A stretch of 64,000 nt of DNA. It comes from Marixanthotalea marina. Its GTDB lineage: Bacteria > Bacteroidota > Bacteroidia > Flavobacteriales > Flavobacteriaceae. Under the pieces are notes generated by a model. That model was not told where the DNA came from and searched no databases. It worked only from the letters and a program-made list of their open reading frames with translations. The stretch covers positions 124,001 to 188,000 of the forward strand of contig JAHLEH010000001.1 of the NCBI GenBank assembly GCA_018883545.1, written 5' to 3'. Position numbers and translations under genes: made by a program. This document shows positions 9,099 through 22,167 of this stretch, one piece after another; positions within the stretch are counted from its first letter, which is position 1; every line of letters starts with the position of its first letter.

Positions 9099-10484
9099 AT
9101 GAAAAATCTTAGCCGATTATTACTAGTTATGTTGCTCGTTGTTTCTTACAGCAATGTTAACGCACAGGATGCAAATAACCCATGGCAAATCAACCTTTCA
9201 GTAAACGCGGTTGATGCCTACCCTTCAGGAGATGGTGGTTTGTTTAGTGAAACTATTTTTGATGAATACTTTAACGTAGATGATCATTGGAATATCCTTC
9301 CTTCTCTATCTGCAATTACCGTTTCTAGATATTTAGGAGACGGATTCTCTTTAGGTGTTGGTGGATCTATCAACAAAATCACTAAGTGGGGAGATATCAG
9401 TATGAATCCTGACACCACTAACGAAGTTGACGATTTATCTTATTACGCCATTGATGGTACTATCAAGTATAGTATAGGCGAGTTATTAGATTGGAAAACT
9501 TTTGAGCCTTACATAGGTGCTGGTGGTGGTTACACTTGGATTGACGATATTGGTGCTGGTACAGTTAATGGAACCTTAGGTGTTAATCTTTGGTTTACAG
9601 AAAATATTGGCTTAACGCTTCAATCATCTTACAAGCATGCATTTGAAGATTACTTAAACACACATTTCCAACACTCAGCAGGTATCTCTATCAAATTTGG
9701 TGGAAAAGATACTGATGGTGATGGTATTTACGATAAAGACGACGCTTGTCCAGACGTTCCTGGTTTAGCTGCGTTTAACGGTTGTCCAGATTCTGATGGT
9801 GACGGTATAGAAGATAGCAAAGATGCTTGTCCAAACGAAGCTGGTACTGCAGAATTTAACGGTTGTCCAGATTCTGATGGTGACGGTGTTGCTGATAAAG
9901 ACGATGCTTGTCCTACAGTTGCTGGTCTTAAAGCACTTAAAGGTTGTCCAGATGCTGACGGTGATGGTGTAGCTGATGGCGATGATAAATGTCCTAACCA
10001 AGCTGGTCCTGCTGCTAACGGTGGTTGTCCTTGGCCAGATACAGACGGTGATGGTGTATTAGATAAAGACGATCAATGTCCAGACGTTAAAGGTACTGTT
10101 GCTAACAATGGTTGTCCAGAAGTATCAGAAGAAGTTCAAGCAACTTTAAATGAATACGCTAAAACTATCTTATTTGATACTGGAAAATCAAGCATCAAAG
10201 CGCAGTCTGCTGCAGTATTAGAGGATATCATCAAAATCCTTAAAGAATATCCAAATTCTAAATTTACTGTTGAAGGACACACAGATAGCACTGGTTCTGA
10301 TGAACTAAACCAAAAATTATCTGATGCTAGAGCTAACGCCGTAAAAGAATACTTAGTAGAACACGGTATCGATGCCTTTAGATTATCTTCTTTAGGTTAT
10401 GGTGAATCTAAACCAATCGACACTAATGCTACTAGTAAAGGTAGAGCTAACAACAGACGTGTTGAAATCAACTTAGCTAAATAA
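9099..10484 (+). CDS. OmpA-family outer membrane protein with calcium-binding type-3 repeats
   Basis: Predicted outer membrane protein that links to peptidoglycan. An Sec signal peptide ends in NVNAQD. Residues about 25-200 look like an 8-stranded beta barrel. Residues about 205-340 contain five thrombospondin type-3 style repeats (DxDGDGxxDxxDxCP), which bind calcium in other proteins. The C-terminal OmpA domain ([11 protein letters not shown], then [21 protein letters not shown]) binds peptidoglycan. The ATG at 9099 is chosen over a TTG two codons upstream. Strong promoter and terminator show it is its own transcription unit although it sits between the addA and addB genes. Family certain; exact cargo or role unknown. 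Confidence 0.92.
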   Translation: MKNLSRLLLVMLLVVSYSNVNAQDANNPWQINLSVNAVDAYPSGDGGLFSETIFDEYFNVDDHWNILPSLSAITVSRYLGDGFSLGVGGSINKITKWGDISMNPDTTNEVDDLSYYAIDGTIKYSIGELLDWKTFEPYIGAGGGYTWIDDIGAGTVNGTLGVNLWFTENIGLTLQSSYKHAFEDYLNTHFQHSAGISIKFGGKDTDGDGIYDKDDACPDVPGLAAFNGCPDSDGDGIEDSKDACPNEAGTAEFNGCPDSDGDGVADKDDACPTVAGLKALKGCPDADGDGVADGDDKCPNQAGPAANGGCPWPDTDGDGVLDKDDQCPDVKGTVANNGCPEVSEEVQATLNEYAKTILFDTGKSSIKAQSAAVLEDIIKILKEYPNSKFTVEGHTDSTGSDELNQKLSDARANAVKEYLVEHGIDAFRLSSLGYGESKPIDTNATSKGRANNRRVEINLAK

Positions 10485-10520
10485 TTTTATAGTATTTAGC
10501 TAATATTAAAATAGATTAAA

Positions 10521-10551
10521 AAACGCTTCGGATATCCGAAGCGTTTTTTAT
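10521..10551 (+). terminator. Perfect palindromic terminator after the OmpA-family gene
   Basis: A 26-base perfect palindrome (10521-10546) centred on GGATATCC with outer AAACGC/GCGTTT arms, followed by a T-run. It insulates the OmpA-family gene from addB, which starts 10 bases after the T-run. Confidence 0.9.
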
Positions 10552-10560
10552 TTTTATGCA

Positions 10561-13320
10561 ATGGCAAGTTTTATTTTTGATGTTCTAAACGATTTAAAAA
10601 ACAATAAGGAAAGGTTTTCTAATTTAACCTTTGTTTTACCAAGCAAACGCGCTGGTGTTTTTTTAAAGCATGAGCTTTCCAAGCTAATTGAATATCCTAT
10701 CTTTTCGCCAGAAATTATAAGTATTGAAGATTTTGTTCAAGAATTATCCCAACTCAAAGACATATCCAATACCGAGCTTCTTTTTGAGTTTTACCAAACC
10801 TACTGCGATTTAACCCCAAAAGATAAGCAAGAGCCTTTTGATCTATTCTCTAAATGGGCACAAGTGTTGCTTCAGGATTTTAACGAAATAGACCGCTATC
10901 TAATTCACCAAGAAAAAATATTCAATTATTTAAGCGCCATCCAAGATTTAAAACATTGGTCCTTTGACGATAACAAGACAGCGTTCGTTAAAAACTATTT
11001 GTCCTTTTGGAAAAAACTTTACACTTATTACACCCACTTTACCGAACATCTATTATCTAAACAAATAGGCTACCAAGGACTTATTTACAGAGAAGCTGTT
11101 GAAAACATCGAATCTTATATCCAAAGCAATCATGGAAAAAAGCACGTGTTCTTAGGCTTTAATGCTTTAAATACTGCCGAAGAAACCATATTGCAGGAAC
11201 TATTGCAGAATGATATGGCATCCATTTATTGGGATATTGATGCTGTATTTTTTGAAAACCCAATGCATGATGCGGCTTTATTTACTAGACAACACCAATT
11301 TAAATGGCACTATTTTAAGAATAATCCCTTTAAATGGATAACTAACAACTACACCAAAGAAAAAGACATCTCGGTGTTTGGTATCCCTAAAAACATAGGA
11401 CAGGCTAAATACATCGGGGATTTACTAAGTAAAATAAAAGGTAAAAATGGGAACTTAAATAATACGGCTGTTGTTTTAAGTGAAGAAAGCTTACTTATGC
11501 CTGTTTTAAACTCTCTTCCAGAAAGCATTGATGCTTTGAATATTACAATGGGATTCCCTCTTAAATCCATCCCTTTAGCATCTCTTTTTGAACAATTTTT
11601 TAATCTTCATAAAAAACCGTCAGAGCAACTCTATTATAAATCTGTTGTTACTATTATTTCACATCCATTTATTAGGCCATTGTTTCTTTATGAAAATACA
11701 GATTTTGCTTCAGAAATAATTGAAACCATACACGAAAACAATTTAATATTTCTATCGACTGAAAAATTAAAATCTATAGCAACAGAACACACTTCGCTAA
11801 TAGATTTATTGTTTGCCAACAACAATGCTTTAGTTGATATAGCACTAAATAATTGTATTCAATTAATTTTCAACATTAAAGCTTACTTAGATAAAAACAA
11901 AAAGGCCAATGTTTTGGCCTTAGAATATCTTTTCCGTTTTAAAGAATTGTTTAACGAAATAATAAGGCTGAATTCAGAATACAACCATATAAAAAATATT
12001 CAAACCCTACATGAAATATACAAGGAGCTTTTAAGTTCTGAAACTCTGGATTTTAAGGGAGAACCTCTGGAAGGACTTCAAATTATGGGAATGCTGGAGT
12101 CTCGTGTATTGGATTTTGAAACCGTTATCATTTCCTCTGTAAACGAAGGCATTTTACCTTCAGGAAAAAGCAACAACTCATTTATTCCCTTTGATGTTAA
12201 ATTAGAAAACAACCTACCAACTTACAAAGAAAAAGATGCTGTTTATACCTATCATTTCTACAGACTTTTGCAGCGCGCCAAAAATATTTACATCTTGTAC
12301 AATACTGAAGCAGATGTTTTAACCGGTGGCGAAAAAAGTAGGTTTATCACGCAATTGGAACTGGAAGGCATCCATAAAATCAACCATCAAATTATTGTGC
12401 CAAATGTGCCCGTAATAGAACCTTTTTTAACAGTTATTTCAAAAGACGAAAATGTCATTTCAAGATTAAAAGAAATTGCTGAAAAAGGATTTTCTCCTTC
12501 ATCGCTAACCAACTATATTAGAAATCCAATAGATTTTTACAACCAAAAAGTATTGGGCATTAAAGAATATGAAGACGCTGAAGAAACCATAGCAGCAAAT
12601 ACGTTAGGGACTGTTGTTCATAATACACTTGAAGATTTCTATAAACCTTTGGAAGGCACTTATCTTTCAACTGAAACTGTAGAAAATTTAAAACCTAACA
12701 TAAAAAAAACAGTAGAAAAACACTTTAAGGATGTTTACAAAGAAGGCGATATTACAAAAGGAAAAAACCTCATTGTTTTTGAAATTGCCAAACGTTACGT
12801 TTCTAATTTTTTAGATTTGGAAATATCGGAACTGAAAGCTGGAAAACAAATAAAAATCGTGGCAATAGAGTCTAACAGCATTAGCCCTATTGCCATTCCT
12901 GAATTAGGTTTTCCCGTTCATTTAACAGGAAAGGTGGATAGAGTTGATGAATATAACGGGGTTACTCGAATTATCGACTATAAAACGGGCAATGTTCAAC
13001 AAAACCAAGTGGAATTAATTAATTGGGAAGACATTACAACCGATTATAATAAATACAGCAAAAGTTTTCAGGTTTTATCGTATGCCCTTATGATGCAAAA
13101 TTCAAACAAAATAAAACTCCCTATAGAAGCGGGCATCATCTCTTTCAAAAATTTGAATTCAGGATTTTTAAAGTTTTCAATCAAAGACAAAATTGGGGCT
13201 TACGCCAAAAAAGATTCCTTAATTACAATAGAAACATTAGAAGCCTTTCAATTAGAGCTTAAAAATCTTATATTGGAAATCTGTAATCCCAATGTTGATT
13301 TTACAGAAAAGGAAGTATAA
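10561..13320 (+). CDS. addB: AddB-like PD-(D/E)XK nuclease subunit
   Basis: Probable second subunit of the AddAB double-strand-break enzyme. The N-terminus resembles an inactivated SF1 helicase: where a Walker A lysine loop would stand there is LPSKRAGVFLKHEL. Residues about 650-910 form a PD-(D/E)XK nuclease (SLTNYIRNPIDFY, GTVVHNTLEDFY, then IIDYKTGNVQ with D806 and K808). Only three cysteines are visible (YCDLT, NNCIQL, EICNP), so the four-cysteine iron-sulfur cluster of Bacillus AddB is absent. That is a common state in Bacteroidetes to my knowledge. The pairing with AddA rests on family and nearby position. The next kinase gene follows after 15 bases. Confidence 0.85.
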   Translation: MASFIFDVLNDLKNNKERFSNLTFVLPSKRAGVFLKHELSKLIEYPIFSPEIISIEDFVQELSQLKDISNTELLFEFYQTYCDLTPKDKQEPFDLFSKWAQVLLQDFNEIDRYLIHQEKIFNYLSAIQDLKHWSFDDNKTAFVKNYLSFWKKLYTYYTHFTEHLLSKQIGYQGLIYREAVENIESYIQSNHGKKHVFLGFNALNTAEETILQELLQNDMASIYWDIDAVFFENPMHDAALFTRQHQFKWHYFKNNPFKWITNNYTKEKDISVFGIPKNIGQAKYIGDLLSKIKGKNGNLNNTAVVLSEESLLMPVLNSLPESIDALNITMGFPLKSIPLASLFEQFFNLHKKPSEQLYYKSVVTIISHPFIRPLFLYENTDFASEIIETIHENNLIFLSTEKLKSIATEHTSLIDLLFANNNALVDIALNNCIQLIFNIKAYLDKNKKANVLALEYLFRFKELFNEIIRLNSEYNHIKNIQTLHEIYKELLSSETLDFKGEPLEGLQIMGMLESRVLDFETVIISSVNEGILPSGKSNNSFIPFDVKLENNLPTYKEKDAVYTYHFYRLLQRAKNIYILYNTEADVLTGGEKSRFITQLELEGIHKINHQIIVPNVPVIEPFLTVISKDENVISRLKEIAEKGFSPSSLTNYIRNPIDFYNQKVLGIKEYEDAEETIAANTLGTVVHNTLEDFYKPLEGTYLSTETVENLKPNIKKTVEKHFKDVYKEGDITKGKNLIVFEIAKRYVSNFLDLEISELKAGKQIKIVAIESNSISPIAIPELGFPVHLTGKVDRVDEYNGVTRIIDYKTGNVQQNQVELINWEDITTDYNKYSKSFQVLSYALMMQNSNKIKLPIEAGIISFKNLNSGFLKFSIKDKIGAYAKKDSLITIETLEAFQLELKNLILEICNPNVDFTEKEV

Positions 13321-13335
13321 TGAAATTTGATAGGT

Positions 13336-14220
13336 ATGGCAAAGATTACTTGTTTTGGAGAAGTTTTGTGGGATGTATTTCCTACGCATAGAAAAATTGG
13401 CGGAGCACCCTTAAATGTTGCCAGTAGATTACAATCTTTCAATCATACCGTTAATATGGTAAGTGCCATTGGCAAAGATGAAATGGGCAATAGCATATTG
13501 CAATACTTAAAAGACAATAACATCAACACCCAATGTGTACAAATACTAGATGATTATAAAACAGGCGAAGTAACAGTAACCCTAAACGAAAAAGGTTCTG
13601 CTTCTTATATCATTGAACATCCAAGCGCTTGGGATAAGATAAATATAACAGAAGAATCAAAAGCAACAGTTAAAAACTCGGATGCTTTTGTGTTTGGAAG
13701 CCTAGCTGCAAGAGATAGTGTTTCAAGAGATACGCTATACATCCTTATAGACATTGCTAAATACAACGTGTTTGATGTTAATTTAAGACCTCCCCATTAT
13801 ACCAAAGATATCTTGGAGCACCTCATGCAAAAAGCTCATTTTATCAAATTCAACGATGACGAACTCTATGAAATTTCAGGCTATTTGGGGTCTAAATACA
13901 ATTCACTGGAACAGAACTTATGGTTCATTTCACAAAAAACAAACACAAAGCATATATGTGTTACCAAAGGCCAACATGGTGCTGTTTTACTTTATAATGA
14001 TTCTCTTTATTACAATAGCGGTTATTTAATTAAAGTCGTTGATACCGTTGGTGCAGGCGATTCTTTCTTGGCTTCTTTAATAAGTCAACTTCAAAACAAT
14101 GAGCCTCCTCAAAAAGCTATAGATTTTGCTTGTGCCGTTGGGGCTTTAGTGGCTCAAAATGAAGGCGCTAATCCAAAAATTTCCAATGCAGAAATTAACA
14201 CATTTATAAACCCATTTTAA
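13336..14220 (+). CDS. PfkB-family kinase, fructokinase-like
   Basis: Cytoplasmic ATP-dependent sugar kinase of 294 residues. The opening ITCFGEVLWDVFPTHRKIGGAPLNVASRL is typical of bacterial fructokinase-like PfkB proteins (GE-x-L-D and GGAP-N-A), and the C-terminal DTVGAGDSFLAS supplies catalytic base D242. The ATG at 13336 is chosen because the in-frame TTG three codons upstream is a poorer start. It follows addB by only 15 bases with no terminator between them, so cotranscription is likely, although no functional link is known. Fructose is the best guess for substrate, not proven. Confidence 0.85.
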   Translation: MAKITCFGEVLWDVFPTHRKIGGAPLNVASRLQSFNHTVNMVSAIGKDEMGNSILQYLKDNNINTQCVQILDDYKTGEVTVTLNEKGSASYIIEHPSAWDKINITEESKATVKNSDAFVFGSLAARDSVSRDTLYILIDIAKYNVFDVNLRPPHYTKDILEHLMQKAHFIKFNDDELYEISGYLGSKYNSLEQNLWFISQKTNTKHICVTKGQHGAVLLYNDSLYYNSGYLIKVVDTVGAGDSFLASLISQLQNNEPPQKAIDFACAVGALVAQNEGANPKISNAEINTFINPF

Positions 14221-14310
14221 ACGCCCTCTAGCAATATTTTCATATAATATTTATTAATTTTAAAGGCTTTTATTTTCTGCTAAATTTAAAAAAGCAATTA
14301 ATTCAAAAAT

Positions 14311-19736
<5,426 letters not shown>

Positions 19737-19800
19737 CAACCTATTAAATAACTATTTAAAACTTTTTTGAGTAGCTCACTAACTACTAACTAAACTAAAT

Positions 19801-19832
19801 AACCCTCAAGACAGTGTCTTGAGGGTTTTATT
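19801..19832 (+). terminator. Terminator after the GH2 gene
   Basis: AACCCTCAAGACA (19801-19813) and its perfect complement (19815-19827) form a 13-bp stem closed by a single G, followed by TTTATTTTT. It may act in both directions because the complementary strand is also A/T flanked. Confidence 0.9.
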
Positions 19833-19898
19833 TTTGACAATTTTTTACTGAAGATAAAAACTCGCAAGTATTTACTTATATTAAATGCTATAATTTAG

Positions 19899-20621
19899 CT
19901 ACTCTTCAAAAAAGAAATCATGAACTTTAATAATGTCGCCCCTTCCAATTTGTATTAGATTCATAGTTTCTTTTAAATAAATACCCAAAGATCGCTCATT
20001 ATAGATAAATTTCATTTCGGGAGAATAATCAGTAACTAAATAAGAATCTCCGTCAATTTTATAAAAGTCAATATTATCACCTTTCTTTGCCCTTATACCT
20101 CTATTAACTACTTTGCCATTAAGTAAAGCTTCGCGTAGTATGTTATCACTATTTTCACCAGATGCTACTTTTGTATAAGATACCATCATTTTCAGCCACT
20201 CGTCACTGTCAATTAGAAACCATTTTACTTTGTCGAAATCAATACCATATTCATTTATCCACCCAAAACTTGTAAACCCGAATAAAACATATTTTTTACC
20301 AAATTCTGGTTCATCTTTTTTAAATTCAAATTCTTTAATAGTAAAAGTAATAACGGACGTTGCAGACATATCCTTTAGTTTTTTCCCATCAAAATCTAAT
20401 GTCTTAAGTGTAAACTTATTAAACTCTGGGTGATTTGTAAGTAACCATTCCGTTGCAGTCAATTCTGCTTGTTCTTTCATTTGTTCAATCGCTGCAATAC
20501 CTGCTCCAATGGCAAGCAAACCACCAGCTGCGGCGGCAATTGCAGCACCATTGTCTTGTGCATTAATTTTTTGAGGAAATAAATAAACAAATGCAAAAAA
20601 AATAATAATTGCTCTTCTCAT
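19899..20621 (-). CDS. Secreted protein of unknown function with glycine-rich segment
   Basis: I do not recognise this family. It has 240 residues with a clear Sec signal peptide (MRRAIIIFFAFVYLFPQKINAQ). It is followed at once by a small-residue, glycine-zipper-like stretch (GAAIAAAAGGLLAIGAGI), which could insert into or lie on a membrane. The rest is charged and soluble-looking (EFEFKKDEPEFGKKYVLFGF) with no catalytic motif that I can name. The coding sequence is A/T-rich like the surrounding accessory DNA. It is the only gene on this strand between the GH2 terminator and the tRNA, so no operon context helps. Secreted orphan is all that can be supported. Confidence 0.7.
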   Translation of the reverse strand: MRRAIIIFFAFVYLFPQKINAQDNGAAIAAAAGGLLAIGAGIAAIEQMKEQAELTATEWLLTNHPEFNKFTLKTLDFDGKKLKDMSATSVITFTIKEFEFKKDEPEFGKKYVLFGFTSFGWINEYGIDFDKVKWFLIDSDEWLKMMVSYTKVASGENSDNILREALLNGKVVNRGIRAKKGDNIDFYKIDGDSYLVTDYSPEMKFIYNERSLGIYLKETMNLIQIGRGDIIKVHDFFFEE

Positions 20622-20724
20622 GTTAATTAAATTGGTTAGTTAGAAATTTCAGACTAATATAATTATTTTCTTACGAATAGGCTTTTTGAATTAGGATGTT
20701 TTTTTCTATTTGTGAATTAACAAA

Positions 20725-20753
20725 AAAACCCCTAGAAGATTTCTAGGGGTTTT
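20725..20753 (-). terminator. Terminator downstream of tRNA-Ala
   Basis: AAAACCCCTAGAA (20725-20737) pairs with TTCTAGGGGTTTT (20741-20753). On the minus strand it follows the tRNA CCA end directly and is followed by a T-run. Confidence 0.88.
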
Positions 20754-20830
20754 TGGTGGAGAAGATCGGGCTCGAACCGACGACCTCTTGGCTGCCAGCC
20801 AAGCGCTCTAGCCAACTGAGCTACATCCCC
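20754..20830 (-). tRNA. tRNA-Ala (anticodon GGC)
   Basis: The minus strand folds as a full cloverleaf of 77 bases including an encoded CCA. The anticodon stem CTTGG/CCAAG encloses the loop CTGGCAG, so the anticodon is GGC. The acceptor stem GGGGATG/CTTCTCC contains G3:U70, the alanine identity pair, and one U6:U67 mismatch. The T arm is GTCGG-TTCGAGC-CCGAT. The first 10 bases (20821-20830) are also the last codons of the GIY-YIG gene upstream, whose TAG stop is tRNA bases 8-10. Confidence 0.95.
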
Positions 20831-21063
20831 AAATTATTTTTTCGCCATCTTCTACCAGCAGAAGATTTTAAATATTTTTCTCTTTTCCTCGCTTCAAGCC
20901 TATTTGGATGGCTTTCATGATGAATTATCTTCCAAGGCAAAAAAGGTTTTGTTGACTTTACCTGTCCGGTATTGTGTTGTGATAACCTATTTTCTAAATT
21001 ATAGGTCATACCAACATAAAACCTATCAAATTCCTTACTATACAAAATATAAACAAATATCAC
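20821..21063 (-). CDS. Small GIY-YIG nuclease overlapping the tRNA-Ala gene
   Basis: An 80-residue single-domain GIY-YIG endonuclease-type protein. The core VYILYS...FYVGMT corresponds to the GIY and YIG strands. The expected arginine is in ENRLSQHN and the metal-binding glutamate in EARKREKYLKS. The start is a GTG; an ATG seven bases upstream is out of frame. The final residues NNLGM and the TAG stop are read from the 5' end of tRNA-Ala. Upstream lies a broken copy of the same tRNA 5' part. By hand alignment it shares about 43 of 75 residues with the GIY-YIG protein at 41124-41381, which has the same arrangement. Cellular target unknown. Confidence 0.85.
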   Translation of the reverse strand: MIFVYILYSKEFDRFYVGMTYNLENRLSQHNTGQVKSTKPFLPWKIIHHESHPNRLEARKREKYLKSSAGRRWRKNNLGM

Positions 21064-21094
21064 TTTTCATTGTTTATAAATTTAAAAGACCGTT

Positions 21095-21148
21095 TAGCCA
21101 ACTGAGCTACCCACCCGAACGTACCGTTCGGTACGGGCGGGCATCCCC
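21095..21148 (-). pseudogene. Broken 5' fragment of tRNA-Ala upstream of the GIY-YIG gene
   Basis: On the minus strand, bases 1-7 of tRNA-Ala (GGGGATG, 21142-21148) and bases 8-22 (TAGCTCAGTTGGCTA, 21095-21109) match the intact gene exactly but are split by a 32-base palindromic insert. After base 22 the match ends. Eight bases before the tRNA start (AATAATTT) are also shared with the intact copy, so the duplicated unit includes a little upstream DNA. Confidence 0.85.
21110..21141. repeat. Palindromic insert inside the tRNA-Ala fragment
   Basis: A 32-base imperfect inverted repeat: CCCGCCCG pairs with CGGGTGGG (one wobble) and TACCG with CGGTA around AA, with a GTT bulge. It interrupts the tRNA fragment between bases 7 and 8. 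Its G+C content is far above the surroundings. Confidence 0.8.
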
Positions 21149-21176
21149 AAATTATTATTGGGGCCTTATCATAATT

Positions 21177-21974
21177 TTATTTCAATCCGCTTAACACCAA
21201 AACGGGAATATTACTACTGAAATCTTGTTTCATGATTTCATTCTTTTCCCAAATTTTGCTGAAAAATCCGCGCTTACGTCTTACCACACACAACATATCT
21301 GGATTGTGCTCTCTGTAATGTTCTAAAACGCCCTGAAAGGTAGTAGAATTTTCGGTATAAATAGTGTTAGATACTAAAGATTTTAATTCATCATTCAACT
21401 CAAAGTCACCTTCATTGTAATAATGGGTTTTAACCAATAACAATTCAACAGTGGCATCAAAATGCGCTTTCACTTGTTTTAATGGCTCTAACACACCTTC
21501 CTTTCTAGTAATGGCCGACTTAACTGCCATCAATATGTTTTTTGCAGGTTTGAAAACACTGGCTTCCGGAACAATAAGTGCAGGTATTTGACTTCTTTTA
21601 ATAATTTTTCCTGAGGTTTTCCCTAAGAATACCTCTTCTTTAATAGAGTTTGTTCTTGGTTCAATTAAAATCAGGTCAATATCGGCTGCTTTACTTACCA
21701 ATTCCAACGTATCAATCAACTCCCCTTTCAAGCTTTTCACTATAATGTTAACGCCTTTAGTATCGGCTTGTGCTACTAGGTTATCAAGGTTTTCTTTACT
21801 TTCCTTTGCTAAAATAGCATCCACATTAATCATCGTTCCAGCTTTGGGGCTGTAAAAATCATAAATCTGAACCACAAAAAGCTTAGCACTAAAACTCTTG
21901 GCAAAATCAATGGCATACTGTAAATGGCTCAATGAGTTTTTAGAAGTTCCTATGGGCACTAATATGTTTTTCAT
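21177..21974 (-). CDS. Tandem-domain universal stress protein
   Basis: UspA-superfamily protein of 265 residues made of two Usp domains. The first starts at MKNILVPIGTSKNSL and the second at about residue 145 (KNILMAVKSAITRKEG). Each has the alternating strand-helix pattern of the family. The GxxG-9-G(S/T) ATP-binding signature is not well preserved in the second half, so nucleotide binding is uncertain. An upstream in-frame start would add 20 hydrophobic, non-homologous residues; the ATG at 21974 fits the family N-terminus. Proteins of this type are induced under stress or growth arrest in many bacteria. It is a single gene, divergent from dsbD. Confidence 0.88.
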   Translation of the reverse strand: MKNILVPIGTSKNSLSHLQYAIDFAKSFSAKLFVVQIYDFYSPKAGTMINVDAILAKESKENLDNLVAQADTKGVNIIVKSLKGELIDTLELVSKAADIDLILIEPRTNSIKEEVFLGKTSGKIIKRSQIPALIVPEASVFKPAKNILMAVKSAITRKEGVLEPLKQVKAHFDATVELLLVKTHYYNEGDFELNDELKSLVSNTIYTENSTTFQGVLEHYREHNPDMLCVVRRKRGFFSKIWEKNEIMKQDFSSNIPVLVLSGLK

Positions 21975-22167
21975 AGTTGCGGGTTTTATAAAGCAGATAC
22001 AAAAGTAAACATTTATATGAATTGTAATAAACAAAAATTTGATTGTCCTTATTTTTTGATAATCTAAATTAGGTAATTCATATTTTAACGACTATTTTGC
22101 TAGAATCGTGTTAAAAGCATTGCAGTTTATACTTGCAAGCCTTTATTTTGAACAAAATACACTTTTA

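Noticed and set aside
9710..10120. Tandem near-repeats that could suggest a CRISPR or satellite array
   Set aside because: The repeats are in frame and encode the DxDGDGxxDxxDxCP calcium-binding units of the OmpA-family protein; spacers are not unique and the unit is protein-coding.
20809..21109. Direct repeats at tRNA-Ala read as attL/attR of an integrated phage or island
   Set aside because: Only about 300 bases lie between them, and they hold a GIY-YIG gene with no integrase; the repeated part is the tRNA 5' end rather than the 3' end used by most integrases.
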